A stretch of 6,216 nucleotides of DNA from Desulfobacteraceae bacterium 4572_19 (GTDB lineage: Bacteria; Desulfobacterota; Desulfobacteria; Desulfobacterales; NBLS01): NCBI GenBank assembly GCA_002084385.1, contig NBLS01000040.1, positions 1 to 6,216 of the forward strand. The letters run 5' to 3'. Shown here piece after piece: positions 1 to 5,878 of this stretch. Under the pieces are notes generated by a model. It was not told the DNA's origin. It saw nothing but the letters and a program-made list of their open reading frames with translations, and searched no databases. Each line of letters begins with the position of its first letter. The first letter of the stretch is position 1. Position numbers and translations under genes: made by a program.

Positions 1-356
1 ATATTGTATATAAATTCTGCACTGATAACATCAAAAGGGGTGCAGATAAAATCTATTTTTTTTAAATTGGCATACTCTTTTAATTTAATATAATCGTTTT
101 CTGATAATTCGCTTTTTTGGAGGACAGGCAACATATATTGAAAATTTTGTTCATACTTCTCGGGATTTTCAAGCATGTCCTTAGGATATAAAGATGGAAG
201 GTCTCTTTTTTGAAATTTTACAGCATTTGCTTTTACCTCAACAGCTGCATCCACAAGTTTTTTTGCAATGGACAGCTTTCCATTATGATTTATACCGGCT
301 TCTGCAATTATATAGGTAGGGTTATCTTGCCCGATAGGTTTGTTTCTTATTTTCAT
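1..356 (-). CDS. neuB: NeuB-family nonulosonic (sialic-type) acid synthase, N-terminal part, truncated by window edge
   Basis: Reading the minus strand from ATG at 356-354 gives an open frame of 118 codons to the window edge. The start MKIRNKPIGQDNPTYIIAEA followed by GINHNG is the hallmark N-terminus of NeuB-type synthases, which condense phosphoenolpyruvate with a hexosamine to make sialic, legionaminic or pseudaminic acid. Residue E19 (in IIAEAG) and K47 (in AVKFQK) match the conserved acidic and lysine residues that contact phosphoenolpyruvate in this family. Further on, IDFICTPFD (about residues 101-109) fits the next barrel strand. The C-terminal SAF domain would lie outside the window. 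The start is chosen by alignment to the family; no strong ribosome binding site lies in front of it (upstream is CCATTTTTTAAACCA). It lies in the same direction as, and downstream of, the flagellar genes, so flagellin glycosylation is a reasonable inference. Which acid it makes cannot be decided from the fragment. Confidence 0.92.
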   Translation of the reverse strand, partial: MKIRNKPIGQDNPTYIIAEAGINHNGKLSIAKKLVDAAVEVKANAVKFQKRDLPSLYPKDMLENPEKYEQNFQYMLPVLQKSELSENDYIKLKEYANLKKIDFICTPFDVISAEFIYN

Positions 357-421
357 TGGTTTAAAAAATGGTGAAATATGTGGTATTTGTGAACCCTTAA
401 TGTATATACTTATTTAATAAC

Positions 422-467
422 AATTGATATCTGGTATAGCTCCGCCCCTTAAATTACAGATATAATT
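422..467 (-). promoter_or_regulatory. Hairpin upstream of the neuB-type gene
   Basis: AATTgATATCTG (422-433) pairs with CAGATATAATT (457-467): an 11-bp stem with one bulged base and a 23-base loop. The loop contains CTCCGCCCC, GC-rich against its surroundings. It lies 66 bases before the neuB-type start codon, where a 5' untranslated leader would be, but there is no T-tract after it on either strand. It could be a leader structure, an operator with dyad symmetry, or chance in AT-rich DNA. It fits no riboswitch class I recognise. Confidence 0.3.
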
Positions 468-487
468 ATATACTGTTTATTATATTT

Positions 488-576
488 TTATATAAAAGTC
501 CATAAAAAAACGATACTATAAGAACTTTCATTTTTGTTAAGACATATTATTCACCATAACAAGTTATATAAAAGTC
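488..576 (-). repeat. Two direct copies of a 13-bp motif (GACTTTTATATAA on the minus strand)
   Basis: TTATATAAAAGTC occurs exactly at 488-500 and 564-576, 76 bases apart. On the minus strand it reads GACTTTTATATAA and resembles the core of the leaders before the FliT-like gene (GACTTTCATATAA, 2560-2572) and the hydrolase gene (GACGTTCACGTAA, 1581-1593). The 553-600 copy also matches the 2553-2591 leader beyond the core. A shared promoter or operator element is possible. These two copies have no gene directly downstream. Confidence 0.5.
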
Positions 577-614
577 ACTTATAAAAAGTTAGTATCATGT
601 TACTTCGGGACTGT

Positions 615-720
615 CAAGTGATTATCCATACACTGACTGATTATTTAAAAATAAAAACATTTTATTTAAATTACAAGCTAAATTATTTATGCGAATATAA
701 GGCACTTGTGAATGCTTACA
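615..720. repeat. Imperfect palindromic repeat, copy 1
   Basis: The ends CAAGTG (615-620) and CACTTG (703-708) are inverted copies, and the centre folds as TTTAAAAATAAAA/TTTTATTTAAA around 658, so about 94 bp form one imperfect palindrome. The right arm at 686-707 is identical over 22 bp to 5949-5970 beyond trmJ. The longer stretch 686-720 matches the reverse complement of 5874-5908 at 28 of 35 positions. A long, structure-preserving, dispersed repeat of this kind suggests a small non-autonomous mobile element, an integron attC-like site or a repeated RNA hairpin. I cannot tell which: no integron core sequence (GTTRRRY) is seen at its edges and no flanking target duplication is clear. Confidence 0.7.
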
Positions 721-927
721 AATGTGAGATTACCGAAAAATCATATTTCTTATTCATGAACGGTTACAAATTATCTCTATTGAGCATCAAGAGCATGATT
801 TAAGTTACGTTGTGAACGTATAAGAATATATCGTATTTTGAGCTTTTACAATGTAATCCAATTAAACATATCAGTGTTTTAAGAATTGCAAGTTATTTTT
901 TAATGAACTCTTAATTTTTGTAAGCCC

Positions 928-1563
928 TTAAAATGGTACACGATACGATAAAAGGCGTGCCTTCGGGTATTTTGAAATACATACAGAATTATTTTGATTA
1001 CCACCAAGAAGTTCAATGTTTTCATCATTATCATCAAGATAAAATCCGACATGCCCTCCACTACCACGTTTAAAAACAGCAATGCATCCCCGATGAGGAG
1101 TCTCAATTGATTTGCCCCATCGTGCCCATGTTTTAGCCCAAGCCGAATCAGTTCCTTCATAGCCGGCTTTTTCAACACACCAGTTAACAAATGCAGAACA
1201 CCAATAGGTTTCATCGTTTGAACGATAAGGCTCTCCCAATGTTGTTGAACGTAAATATTCAATAATTCGCGGGTTGTCAGCTGCTCCTGTGTATTCACGT
1301 ACTCCGATTTCACGAATTGCTATTGACATCCAAGGTAAATCATCACTATTAATTTTATTGTCATTTTCCAAACTAACAAGATACTTATGAGACGACCAAC
1401 CCTTAAGCTTGTTGTGTTGTTTAAGCTTATGCCAATATTCATCCCCAGACGTATTAACTACCTCAACAACATCATTTTTTTCAAGTACGCCAATAATTTT
1501 ACCGGTCAGCTTTGGTTCTTCACGAACATTTAATTTATTTACGGTCACCTTATATTTACTCAA
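928..1563 (-). CDS. SH3b plus NlpC/CHAP-like peptidoglycan hydrolase (TIGR02594-type), TTG start
   Basis: A 211-residue protein. Residues 4-64 form a bacterial SH3 domain (KVTVNKLNVREEP..., ending GWSSHKYLV), a typical cell-wall-binding module. Residues 76-211 resemble the TIGR02594/CHAP-like cysteine peptidase or amidase group: WCSAFVNWC supplies the probable nucleophile Cys122, GGHVGFY gives His171, and LLGGNQ follows at 185-190. Start: TTG at 1563-1561 with GGGAG six bases upstream and an in-frame stop just before it, so no longer reading is possible. There is no signal peptide or membrane segment, so secretion by the general pathway is not evident; export through the flagellar apparatus or phage-style release are alternatives. 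It is 94 nt downstream of flaG, same strand. Related proteins are common in phages and as endolysins, so it may be an acquired passenger rather than a flagellar part. The hydrolase call is solid, the bond cleaved unknown. Confidence 0.88.
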   Translation of the reverse strand: MSKYKVTVNKLNVREEPKLTGKIIGVLEKNDVVEVVNTSGDEYWHKLKQHNKLKGWSSHKYLVSLENDNKINSDDLPWMSIAIREIGVREYTGAADNPRIIEYLRSTTLGEPYRSNDETYWCSAFVNWCVEKAGYEGTDSAWAKTWARWGKSIETPHRGCIAVFKRGSGGHVGFYLDDNDENIELLGGNQNNSVCISKYPKARLLSYRVPF

Positions 1564-1573
1564 TATTGTCTCC

Positions 1574-1612
1574 CATTATTTTACGTGAACGTCTCTGGAG
1601 AACGCTGTATTA
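1574..1612 (-). repeat. Leader element before the hydrolase gene, related to 2553-2591
   Basis: These 39 bases match 2553-2591 without gaps at 29 positions, including an identical ten-base block (CATTATTTTA). On the minus strand it reads TAATACAGCG...GAGACGTTCACGTAAAATAATG and ends just before the GGGAG ribosome binding site of the TTG start. The related copy sits at the same place before the FliT-like gene. It also folds weakly (CGTCTC TG GAGAACG). Shared position suggests a common promoter or leader, or a duplicated intergenic segment. Confidence 0.6.
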
Positions 1613-1639
1613 TTAAATAGTACAATGCCGTAAATTCAA
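1610..1639 (-). promoter_or_regulatory. Possible sigma-70-type promoter for the hydrolase gene
   Basis: On the minus strand TTGAAT (1639-1634) is followed after 17 or 18 bases by TTAATA or TAATAA (around 1616-1610). Spacing is right and both boxes match the consensus at about four positions. It lies in the flaG-hydrolase gap, so the hydrolase could be transcribed apart from the flagellar operon. In DNA this AT-rich such matches arise by chance. Confidence 0.3.
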
Positions 1640-1657
1640 ACAGTTAGTTTAAAATAA

Positions 1658-2056
1658 CTATACTGTTTCGCTTAGAAGTAAACCGGTTAATTCCTCCATT
1701 TTGTCTCGAAGTTTAAGCAGTGCTTCCGATGGTATCTGTTTAACTACTTCATCCGTTTTTCGGTTTGTTACCATTATAACAATATCTTCACTATCGTCAT
1801 TAATTTTAAACCCAAGATTGGTTTGCAGATCATCCATATATGTATTAAGATTCTCTACAGTTTCTTGAATTTCTTCTGTAGTTTGCGGCTTTTCGACAGG
1901 TTGGTCAGCTTCTTTTGTATCAGCTAATTTTTTTACATCAGCTATCTTTTTAGCGTCATCTATAGCTGTTGCCGATGGAGAGGGTGTAGCCTGCTTAGCC
2001 GTTTGGGTATAGCTTAAAGGTTGTGTTGCTATATCTGCGTTATTGTTTACATTCAT
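1658..2056 (-). CDS. flaG: FlaG family flagellar protein
   Basis: A 132-residue protein. The C-terminal part (about residues 60-130) has the FlaG signature: a helix TTEEIQETVENLNTYM, then LGFKINDDSEDIVIMV, TDEVVKQIPSE, and LLKLRDKMEELTGLLL. FlaG proteins are small, poorly understood flagellar proteins usually encoded next to fliD, and in studied bacteria they affect filament length or assembly. Residues 1-58 are low complexity (Asn, Thr, Ala, then Lys/Ala/Asp repeats such as AKKIADVKKLADTKE) and probably disordered, as is usual for this family. ATG at 2056-2054 has GGAGG six bases upstream, the strongest ribosome binding site in the cluster. It starts 32 bases after the FliT-like stop, so the two are probably co-transcribed. 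Confidence 0.95.
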   Translation of the reverse strand: MNVNNNADIATQPLSYTQTAKQATPSPSATAIDDAKKIADVKKLADTKEADQPVEKPQTTEEIQETVENLNTYMDDLQTNLGFKINDDSEDIVIMVTNRKTDEVVKQIPSEALLKLRDKMEELTGLLLSETV

Positions 2057-2088
2057 GGTTCACCTCCATTTTTTAGTTGTACATTATA

Positions 2089-2538
2089 TTATGCATTAAA
2101 TTGAGTATATCCCCTTATGGCGGCTTTGCCGTATTGTATTTTTTGCATATGTGATGCAATTTCATTTCTGAAATTTTCTATTTTTTTAGAAATTATACTG
2201 TCTCGTTCAAGAATAGATGATATTCTTGAGCGACAATTAACGAAAATATCGTATGTGTCATTATTTTTATTTTCAATTTGCCAGTCGTTAAACTGATCAG
2301 TATTAACCTGTTTACCAATATTCTTACTCTTATTGATTAGAGTAGTCAACTCATTTTTTAGGGTCTCAAATGTTCCAGATCTCTCAAAATTAAAAGTTTC
2401 AATATCAGGATTAAGTTCTGTTGCAAGAATTTTCAAATGTTTTTTTTGCATATCTTCATACTTTTTAAAACATTCGTCAATATTCTCAGGAAGTATTGTT
2501 TTAATTTTAAGTCCCTTTCCTATGCTAAGTCCTTTCAT
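2089..2538 (-). CDS. Helical hypothetical protein, candidate FliT/FlgN-like export chaperone
   Basis: About 149 residues from ATG at 2538-2536; a GTG directly upstream (2541-2539) is an equally good start, AAAGGA lying eight bases before the ATG and five before the GTG. I do not recognise it by direct family motif. It is charged, almost entirely helical in character, and has no signal peptide or membrane segment. Two coiled stretches stand out: ENIDECFKKYEDMQKKHLKI near residues 18-37 and ILERDSIISKKIENFRNEIA near 110-129. The end MQKIQYGKAAIRGYTQFNA resembles the Gly-Lys-x-x-x-x-x-Tyr tail of FliT- and FlgN-like chaperones. The position between fliS and flaG is where fliT or an uncharacterised substitute often sits. 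Function as a chaperone for FliD is therefore an inference from length, helicity and context, not from homology I can demonstrate. Confidence 0.82.
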   Translation of the reverse strand: MKGLSIGKGLKIKTILPENIDECFKKYEDMQKKHLKILATELNPDIETFNFERSGTFETLKNELTTLINKSKNIGKQVNTDQFNDWQIENKNNDTYDIFVNCRSRISSILERDSIISKKIENFRNEIASHMQKIQYGKAAIRGYTQFNA

Positions 2539-2552
2539 CACATTAATCCTTT

Positions 2553-2591
2553 CATTATTTTATATGAAAGTCTCCATTAAATGTTGTATTA
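2553..2591 (-). repeat. Leader element before the FliT-like gene, related to 1574-1612
   Basis: On the minus strand it reads TAATACAACATTTAATGG, then AGACTTTCATATAAAATAATG, and runs into the AAAGGA ribosome binding site. It shares 29 of 39 positions with the element before the hydrolase gene and the core GACTTTYATATAA with 488-500 and 564-576. It lies downstream of the candidate -35 box at 2599-2604 and contains its -10 box. Confidence 0.6.
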
Positions 2592-2604
2592 CAAAGACTG
2601 TCAT
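2576..2604 (-). promoter_or_regulatory. Candidate sigma-70 promoter for the FliT-like and flaG genes
   Basis: On the minus strand ATGACA (2604-2599) and TTTAAT (2581-2576) are separated by 17 bases; each matches its consensus box at five of six positions. A transcript from here would start near 2568, leaving a leader of roughly 30 bases before the FliT-like start. It sits in the 98-base gap after fliS, one of the two wide gaps in the cluster. It would allow fliT-like and flaG to be expressed apart from fliD and fliS. Confidence 0.4.
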
Positions 2605-2636
2605 TTTTTGTTGTGGCGTACTTTTCGCCGCGGTGG

Positions 2637-3125
2637 TTATGCGGAAAATGATCTCATTGGTGTTCTTCCGTATGTTGATTGTTTCCCATAAGAAAGAGAT
2701 TTATTTGCAACAGGTGGTGCTTGTTTGTTTGGCATAACAGGTGTTACTGGTTTTGTCTGCATAACGTCATTTGTCCATATTTCTTTTAATCTGGAAATAT
2801 AGGTGACGGAAAGATCAATAGGTTTAATATCGTTATTAATGGATGCCTTGGATAGTTCAACAAGCATACTTGCATACAGACCACGGAGAAAGTTAGTAGA
2901 TTCATCCTGCATGGTTGAATCAAGGCTCGATTGTAATTCTGTTATAATATCTATAACTTTACCAATACCTTCTCCTCTTTTTTGAGGATTACTTTCAATA
3001 ACTCCTTCTCGTGCAATCTTTAAGTGCTTTAATGCACCATTAAATAACATAAGAATAAGACGCTTAGGGTCCATTCCTTCGTAGTGATTATTAAGATATG
3101 TATTGTATCCGTTTGCGGCTACCAT
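2637..3125 (-). CDS. fliS: Flagellin export chaperone FliS with C-terminal extension
   Basis: A 162-residue protein. Residues 1-125 are a clear FliS four-helix bundle: NGYNTYLNNHYEGMDPKRLI with LMLFNGALKHLKIA, then IITELQSSLDS, NFLRGLYASMLVELSKA and YISRLKEIWTNDV. FliS binds the disordered C-terminus of flagellin in the cytoplasm, blocks early polymerisation and escorts it to the flagellar export gate. The start is ATG at 3125-3123, with AAGGAG nine bases upstream; the frame is open 22 codons further up, but that reading would run back into fliD and lacks a ribosome binding site. After residue 125 comes a tail of about 37 residues rich in Pro, Ser, Lys and Thr (KPVTPVMPNKQAPPVANKS...), absent from the usual 125-135-residue FliS and probably disordered. 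The gene begins 25 bases after the fliD stop, so the two are surely one transcript. Confidence 0.95.
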   Translation of the reverse strand: MVAANGYNTYLNNHYEGMDPKRLILMLFNGALKHLKIAREGVIESNPQKRGEGIGKVIDIITELQSSLDSTMQDESTNFLRGLYASMLVELSKASINNDIKPIDLSVTYISRLKEIWTNDVMQTKPVTPVMPNKQAPPVANKSLSYGKQSTYGRTPMRSFSA

Positions 3126-3150
3126 AGACAAGGTCTCCTTTTTAAAATTA

Positions 3151-4845
3151 TTATTTTTTACTATTAGCTGCTTTAAATGAATCAAATACACTTGTAAGGT
3201 AATCAGCCTGGGAGTTCATTCGGCTAATATATGTATCTAATCTGACAAACTGTTCAGCCATAACATCGTACTTCTTAGTAAGTCTTGCATTTGAATCTTC
3301 AATACTTTGATTTAATCGGGCAATTTTTTCCGTTGCAGCTTTTTTTTCTGTTTCAAGGGGGCCGGTTATACTTGTTAAGCTACGTAAGGACTCATTAAGG
3401 ATATCTCCTAATCCTTTGATTTTTTTATCTGAGTTCCCTATAAAAAGATTCTTGAGTTTTTCCGGGTCTGCTGTAACGGCTTTATCTAACACGTCTTCAT
3501 CTAAAGTTATGGTACCATCCCGATTTACAGTCATTCCAAAATCAACAAGTGAGCTGGATACCCCATCTACTGTTACTATGGTTTCAACCATTTTAAGAAG
3601 GTCACTTGATAAACTTGATATGGAGGATACACCATAAAGAACTCCTTTACCTTCAGCCTCATCATCGTTATTAGAAGTTGTGTTATAATCAACACTTGTT
3701 TTAATATCCTGAATAATTTCGTTAAAGCCTTCAATAAGAGTTTTTATTTCAGTAGTAACATTTTCCATGCTGGAGGTTACATCAAGAGATGTTTCACCGA
3801 TTTTCTTTAGATTTATTGTTAGGCCTGAAACAACATCTTTTATATCGTCATTACTTTGTCGTTGGTATTGAACTCCGTTTACTGAGAATGTAGAATTTAA
3901 AGATGTGTCTTTACCTTGCACCTCTTCCATGGATATTCCATTTAAAAAAATTTTATTATCTTCTCCTGGCTTTTTGGAAGCAAGGGTCAAGCGGGTGGAA
4001 CTCGTTCCACTACCGTCATCAATAATTGCCGCTGTTATACCAGAATTACCGGGATCTTCATTGATAAGTGCAGCCATTTGGCTATAAGATGTTCCAGGTT
4101 TAACGGCAATATAGCTTTCATCGTTGTTTGCACCAATTTTATAAGAGAACGAAATATCCGGTTTTACAAAGTCAGGTCCGCTTGAGATAAGAATTTGATT
4201 ATTGTTAGCAGAATCTGTATCGGTTGACTCAAGACGAATATACATACCGTCACTACTGCTTGCAACACTTGCTTTTACATATGTTTCGCCATTGCTTTTC
4301 TTGTTTGAAGATGTATTATTAATTGCATTTACAATAGTGTCCAAGTTGGAACCTGATGCAAGATCAAGTGAAATAGACTGCTGGTCCTCTCCTTGGCCTA
4401 TGGTAAAAGACATTGTTTCACTTTGATTTAAGGCACTTGCAGCACTACTTATAATATTGGTAGTAGGTGGAGGATAAATAATATCACTTCCGCTTTCTAT
4501 ACCTACACTTTGCCATGAACTTTTTGTTGCAAGCTTTGTTACTTCAAGATCATAATCTGTTTCTGCTATGCCGTTCTGGGCAGTAACCTCTGCAACATCT
4601 TCATCCGAAACAGTAATGTTTCGTTCAAGAAAATTTGATCCGAGAGAGAGAGTAAGAGCTGTTGATTTAAGTTTGAGTAACTTTGCATTGAGGGCATCAA
4701 ACTGTGTTAATTGTGCCTCAGTCTTGGTTTTACTCGTCTCTTTGCTTCTAACCGGAGCTTCGTCAACATTCCGAAGTTTTTCGAGCATATCCTGAAGCTC
4801 AAACTTTGATCCTACTCCTAAACTTGATATAGTTCCTAATGCCAT
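3151..4845 (-). CDS. fliD: Flagellar filament cap protein FliD (hook-associated protein 2)
   Basis: A 564-residue protein that forms the cap at the filament tip and folds flagellin subunits as they emerge. FliD_N spans about residues 5-105: ISSLGVGSKFELQDMLEKLR, a helix TKTEAQLTQFDALNAKLLKL and YDLEVTKLATKSSWQS. The middle (about 140-305) holds two similar beta-domains of the flagellin-IN type, each with SxxxxxxxxIN and a late LxLxS/G segment. FliD_C (about 325-555) contains SGLTINLKKIG, FGMTVNRDGTITLDEDVLDK and a long C-terminal coiled coil ending YLTSVFDSFKAANSKK, normal for FliD and needed for cap oligomerisation. The start taken is ATG at 4845-4843, where AAGGGGTG sits six bases upstream; a GTG nine bases earlier (4854-4852) overlaps that ribosome binding site and is less likely. 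It is the first gene of the cluster and ends 25 bases before fliS. Confidence 0.97.
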   Translation of the reverse strand: MALGTISSLGVGSKFELQDMLEKLRNVDEAPVRSKETSKTKTEAQLTQFDALNAKLLKLKSTALTLSLGSNFLERNITVSDEDVAEVTAQNGIAETDYDLEVTKLATKSSWQSVGIESGSDIIYPPPTTNIISSAASALNQSETMSFTIGQGEDQQSISLDLASGSNLDTIVNAINNTSSNKKSNGETYVKASVASSSDGMYIRLESTDTDSANNNQILISSGPDFVKPDISFSYKIGANNDESYIAVKPGTSYSQMAALINEDPGNSGITAAIIDDGSGTSSTRLTLASKKPGEDNKIFLNGISMEEVQGKDTSLNSTFSVNGVQYQRQSNDDIKDVVSGLTINLKKIGETSLDVTSSMENVTTEIKTLIEGFNEIIQDIKTSVDYNTTSNNDDEAEGKGVLYGVSSISSLSSDLLKMVETIVTVDGVSSSLVDFGMTVNRDGTITLDEDVLDKAVTADPEKLKNLFIGNSDKKIKGLGDILNESLRSLTSITGPLETEKKAATEKIARLNQSIEDSNARLTKKYDVMAEQFVRLDTYISRMNSQADYLTSVFDSFKAANSKK

Positions 4846-4868
4846 AATATTCACCCCTTTTTTATGCT

Positions 4869-4897
4869 ATTATTTCCTGCAGAAAAAAGTATTGCAA
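4869..4897 (-). promoter_or_regulatory. fliD: Candidate sigma-70 promoter for fliD
   Basis: On the minus strand TTGCAA (4897-4892) is followed after 17 bases by AATAAT (4874-4869). A transcript would start about 16-20 bases before the GTG/ATG start region, giving a short leader that still contains the AAGGGGTG ribosome binding site. Boxes match the consensus at four and five of six positions. Confidence 0.4.
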
Positions 4898-4978
4898 AAA
4901 ATGTACCGATTTAATTTTGTTTTATGCCGATGTATAACAACAGCATCTTTTATTTAATATACAAACAGCTTAAATATC

Positions 4979-5006
4979 CTATCGGAAAGTGAGTTGTAAA
5001 ACATTA
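4979..5006 (-). promoter_or_regulatory. Possible sigma-28 (FliA)-type promoter for the fliD operon
   Basis: On the minus strand TAATGTTT (5006-4999) and TCCGATAG (4986-4979) are separated by 12 bases. The FliA consensus is TAAAGTTT-N11-GCCGATAA, so the -10 part fits well (CCGATA) and the spacer is one base long. It lies about 130 bases before fliD. FliA control of fliD, fliS and flaG is common in other bacteria, which makes the match credible but unproven. Confidence 0.35.
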
Positions 5007-5081
5007 GGGAAAATAATAAATTATCTATTTAGTAAAATCAAGATAATAAAATTGGAAAGCAATTGCATAATTATCGTATAT

Positions 5082-5109
5082 GTGAAATAAGTAGTCTATT
5101 GTGAAATAA
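5082..5109 (+). repeat. Direct repeat GTGAAATAA upstream of trmJ
   Basis: GTGAAATAA occurs at 5082-5090 and 5101-5109, a 19-base period, about 35-60 bases before the trmJ start. Two half-sites on nearly the same helical face could bind a regulator, though nine-base AT-rich repeats also occur by chance. Confidence 0.25.
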
Positions 5110-5143
5110 ATTATAAACGAAAATTAAAAAATATGGTATTATC

Positions 5144-5878
5144 GTGAAAATTAACAATTTATCAGTTGTACTTGTGGAGCCACAAGGCCCTTTAAATATT
5201 GGTTCTGTATGCAGGGCGATGATGAACTTTGGTTTTTTTGATCTTCGTATTGTTAATCCATGTGAAAATTATAATAGTCTTGATGCCAGAAAGATGGCTC
5301 TTTTTGCTCTGCCTGTTTTGGAAAATGCATTAATCGTTGATACTTTGGAAGAAGCCGTTAAAGATTGTCATTTAACCTTTGGAACTACGAGGCGTTTTGG
5401 AAAATACCGTCAGAATTTTTTAACTCCGAATGGGCTTGGTGAAATTATAGCAAGTCAGACAAATGATATAAAGTGTGCGTTGGTTATGGGAAGAGAAGAT
5501 CATGGACTTTACACATCTGAGTTGGATTTATGTCAGCATTTTGTAACTATTGCCACAAACGATGATTGCGGTTCAATGAATCTTTCCCATGCAACCACAA
5601 TTTTTCTTTATGAAATTTCAAAATCACTTGGTAAAACCTGCACTCTTAAAACAGAAACAAAACCACAGGCTACAGGTGAAGAATTAAATAGTATGTATAG
5701 TCATATAAGAAAGACCTTGTGTGATATTGATTTTCTTGATTCACAAAATCCTGATCACTTGCTTAGAACTTTCAGGAGGATTTTTGGTCGTGCAGGTCTT
5801 GATAAACGTGATGTCGCAATTATGCAGGGACTAATGAGTCGTATTGATTGGACTGAAGCCGAGCGAAAAAAAAGGTAA
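5144..5878 (+). CDS. trmJ: TrmJ-type RNA 2'-O-methyltransferase (SpoU/TrmH superfamily), GTG start
   Basis: A 244-residue protein with the three SPOUT-fold motifs in order. Motif 1 is EPQGPLNIGSVCRAM (12-26), with Asn18 and the catalytic Arg24. Motif 2 is ALVMGREDHGL (111-121), part of the S-adenosylmethionine site. Motif 3 is IATNDDCGSMNLSHA through TIFLYEI (136-157), closing the trefoil knot. TrmJ methylates the 2'-hydroxyl of the nucleotide at position 32 in tRNA anticodon loops. The long C-terminal helix region (180-244, with LLRTFRRIFGRAGLDKRDV and LMSRIDW) is as in TrmJ rather than TrmL. Length is usual. The GTG start gives the expected N-terminus; no clear ribosome binding site precedes it (AATATGGTATTATC), so initiation may be weak or leaderless. 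Transcribed away from fliD, it is a housekeeping gene with no obvious flagellar role. Its last bases fall in the palindromic repeat. A related tRNA or rRNA methyltransferase remains possible. Confidence 0.92.
   Translation: MKINNLSVVLVEPQGPLNIGSVCRAMMNFGFFDLRIVNPCENYNSLDARKMALFALPVLENALIVDTLEEAVKDCHLTFGTTRRFGKYRQNFLTPNGLGEIIASQTNDIKCALVMGREDHGLYTSELDLCQHFVTIATNDDCGSMNLSHATTIFLYEISKSLGKTCTLKTETKPQATGEELNSMYSHIRKTLCDIDFLDSQNPDHLLRTFRRIFGRAGLDKRDVAIMQGLMSRIDWTEAERKKR

Larger units (their letters stand above)
357..927. other. 571-bp gene-free interval
   Basis: This very AT-rich interval lies between the end of the hydrolase gene and the start of the neuB-type gene, both on the minus strand. I see no convincing gene in it. 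It holds, in order: a hairpin at 422-467, two direct copies of TTATATAAAAGTC (488-500 and 564-576), an imperfect palindromic repeat at 615-708 that has a relative after trmJ, and three spaced copies of a RTGAAYG-type motif (708, 756, 812). No hairpin plus T-run terminator is evident after the hydrolase stop. Confidence 0.7.

Noticed and set aside
615..708. Integron attC site
   Set aside because: The palindromic shape fits, but no RYYYAAC/GTTRRRY core pair is found at the ends of either copy and no integrase is in the window, so I name it only as one hypothesis.
597..803. A 68-codon plus-strand open frame starting MLLRDCQVII
   Set aside because: It lies across palindrome copy 1, has no ribosome binding site, reads as low-quality Leu/Tyr/Lys/Ile-rich sequence, and the part that recurs elsewhere (LCEYKALVNAY) is explained by the DNA repeat.
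900..1313. A 137-codon minus-strand open frame inside the hydrolase gene
   Set aside because: It is an alternative-frame shadow of the SH3b/peptidase gene, with no recognisable domain and no ribosome binding site; the same holds for the plus-strand frames opposite fliD and fliS.
2615..2629. Rho-independent terminator after fliS (GGCG-loop-CGCC)
   Set aside because: The stem is only four base pairs, and in the direction of transcription it is followed by an A-rich, not a T-rich, stretch.
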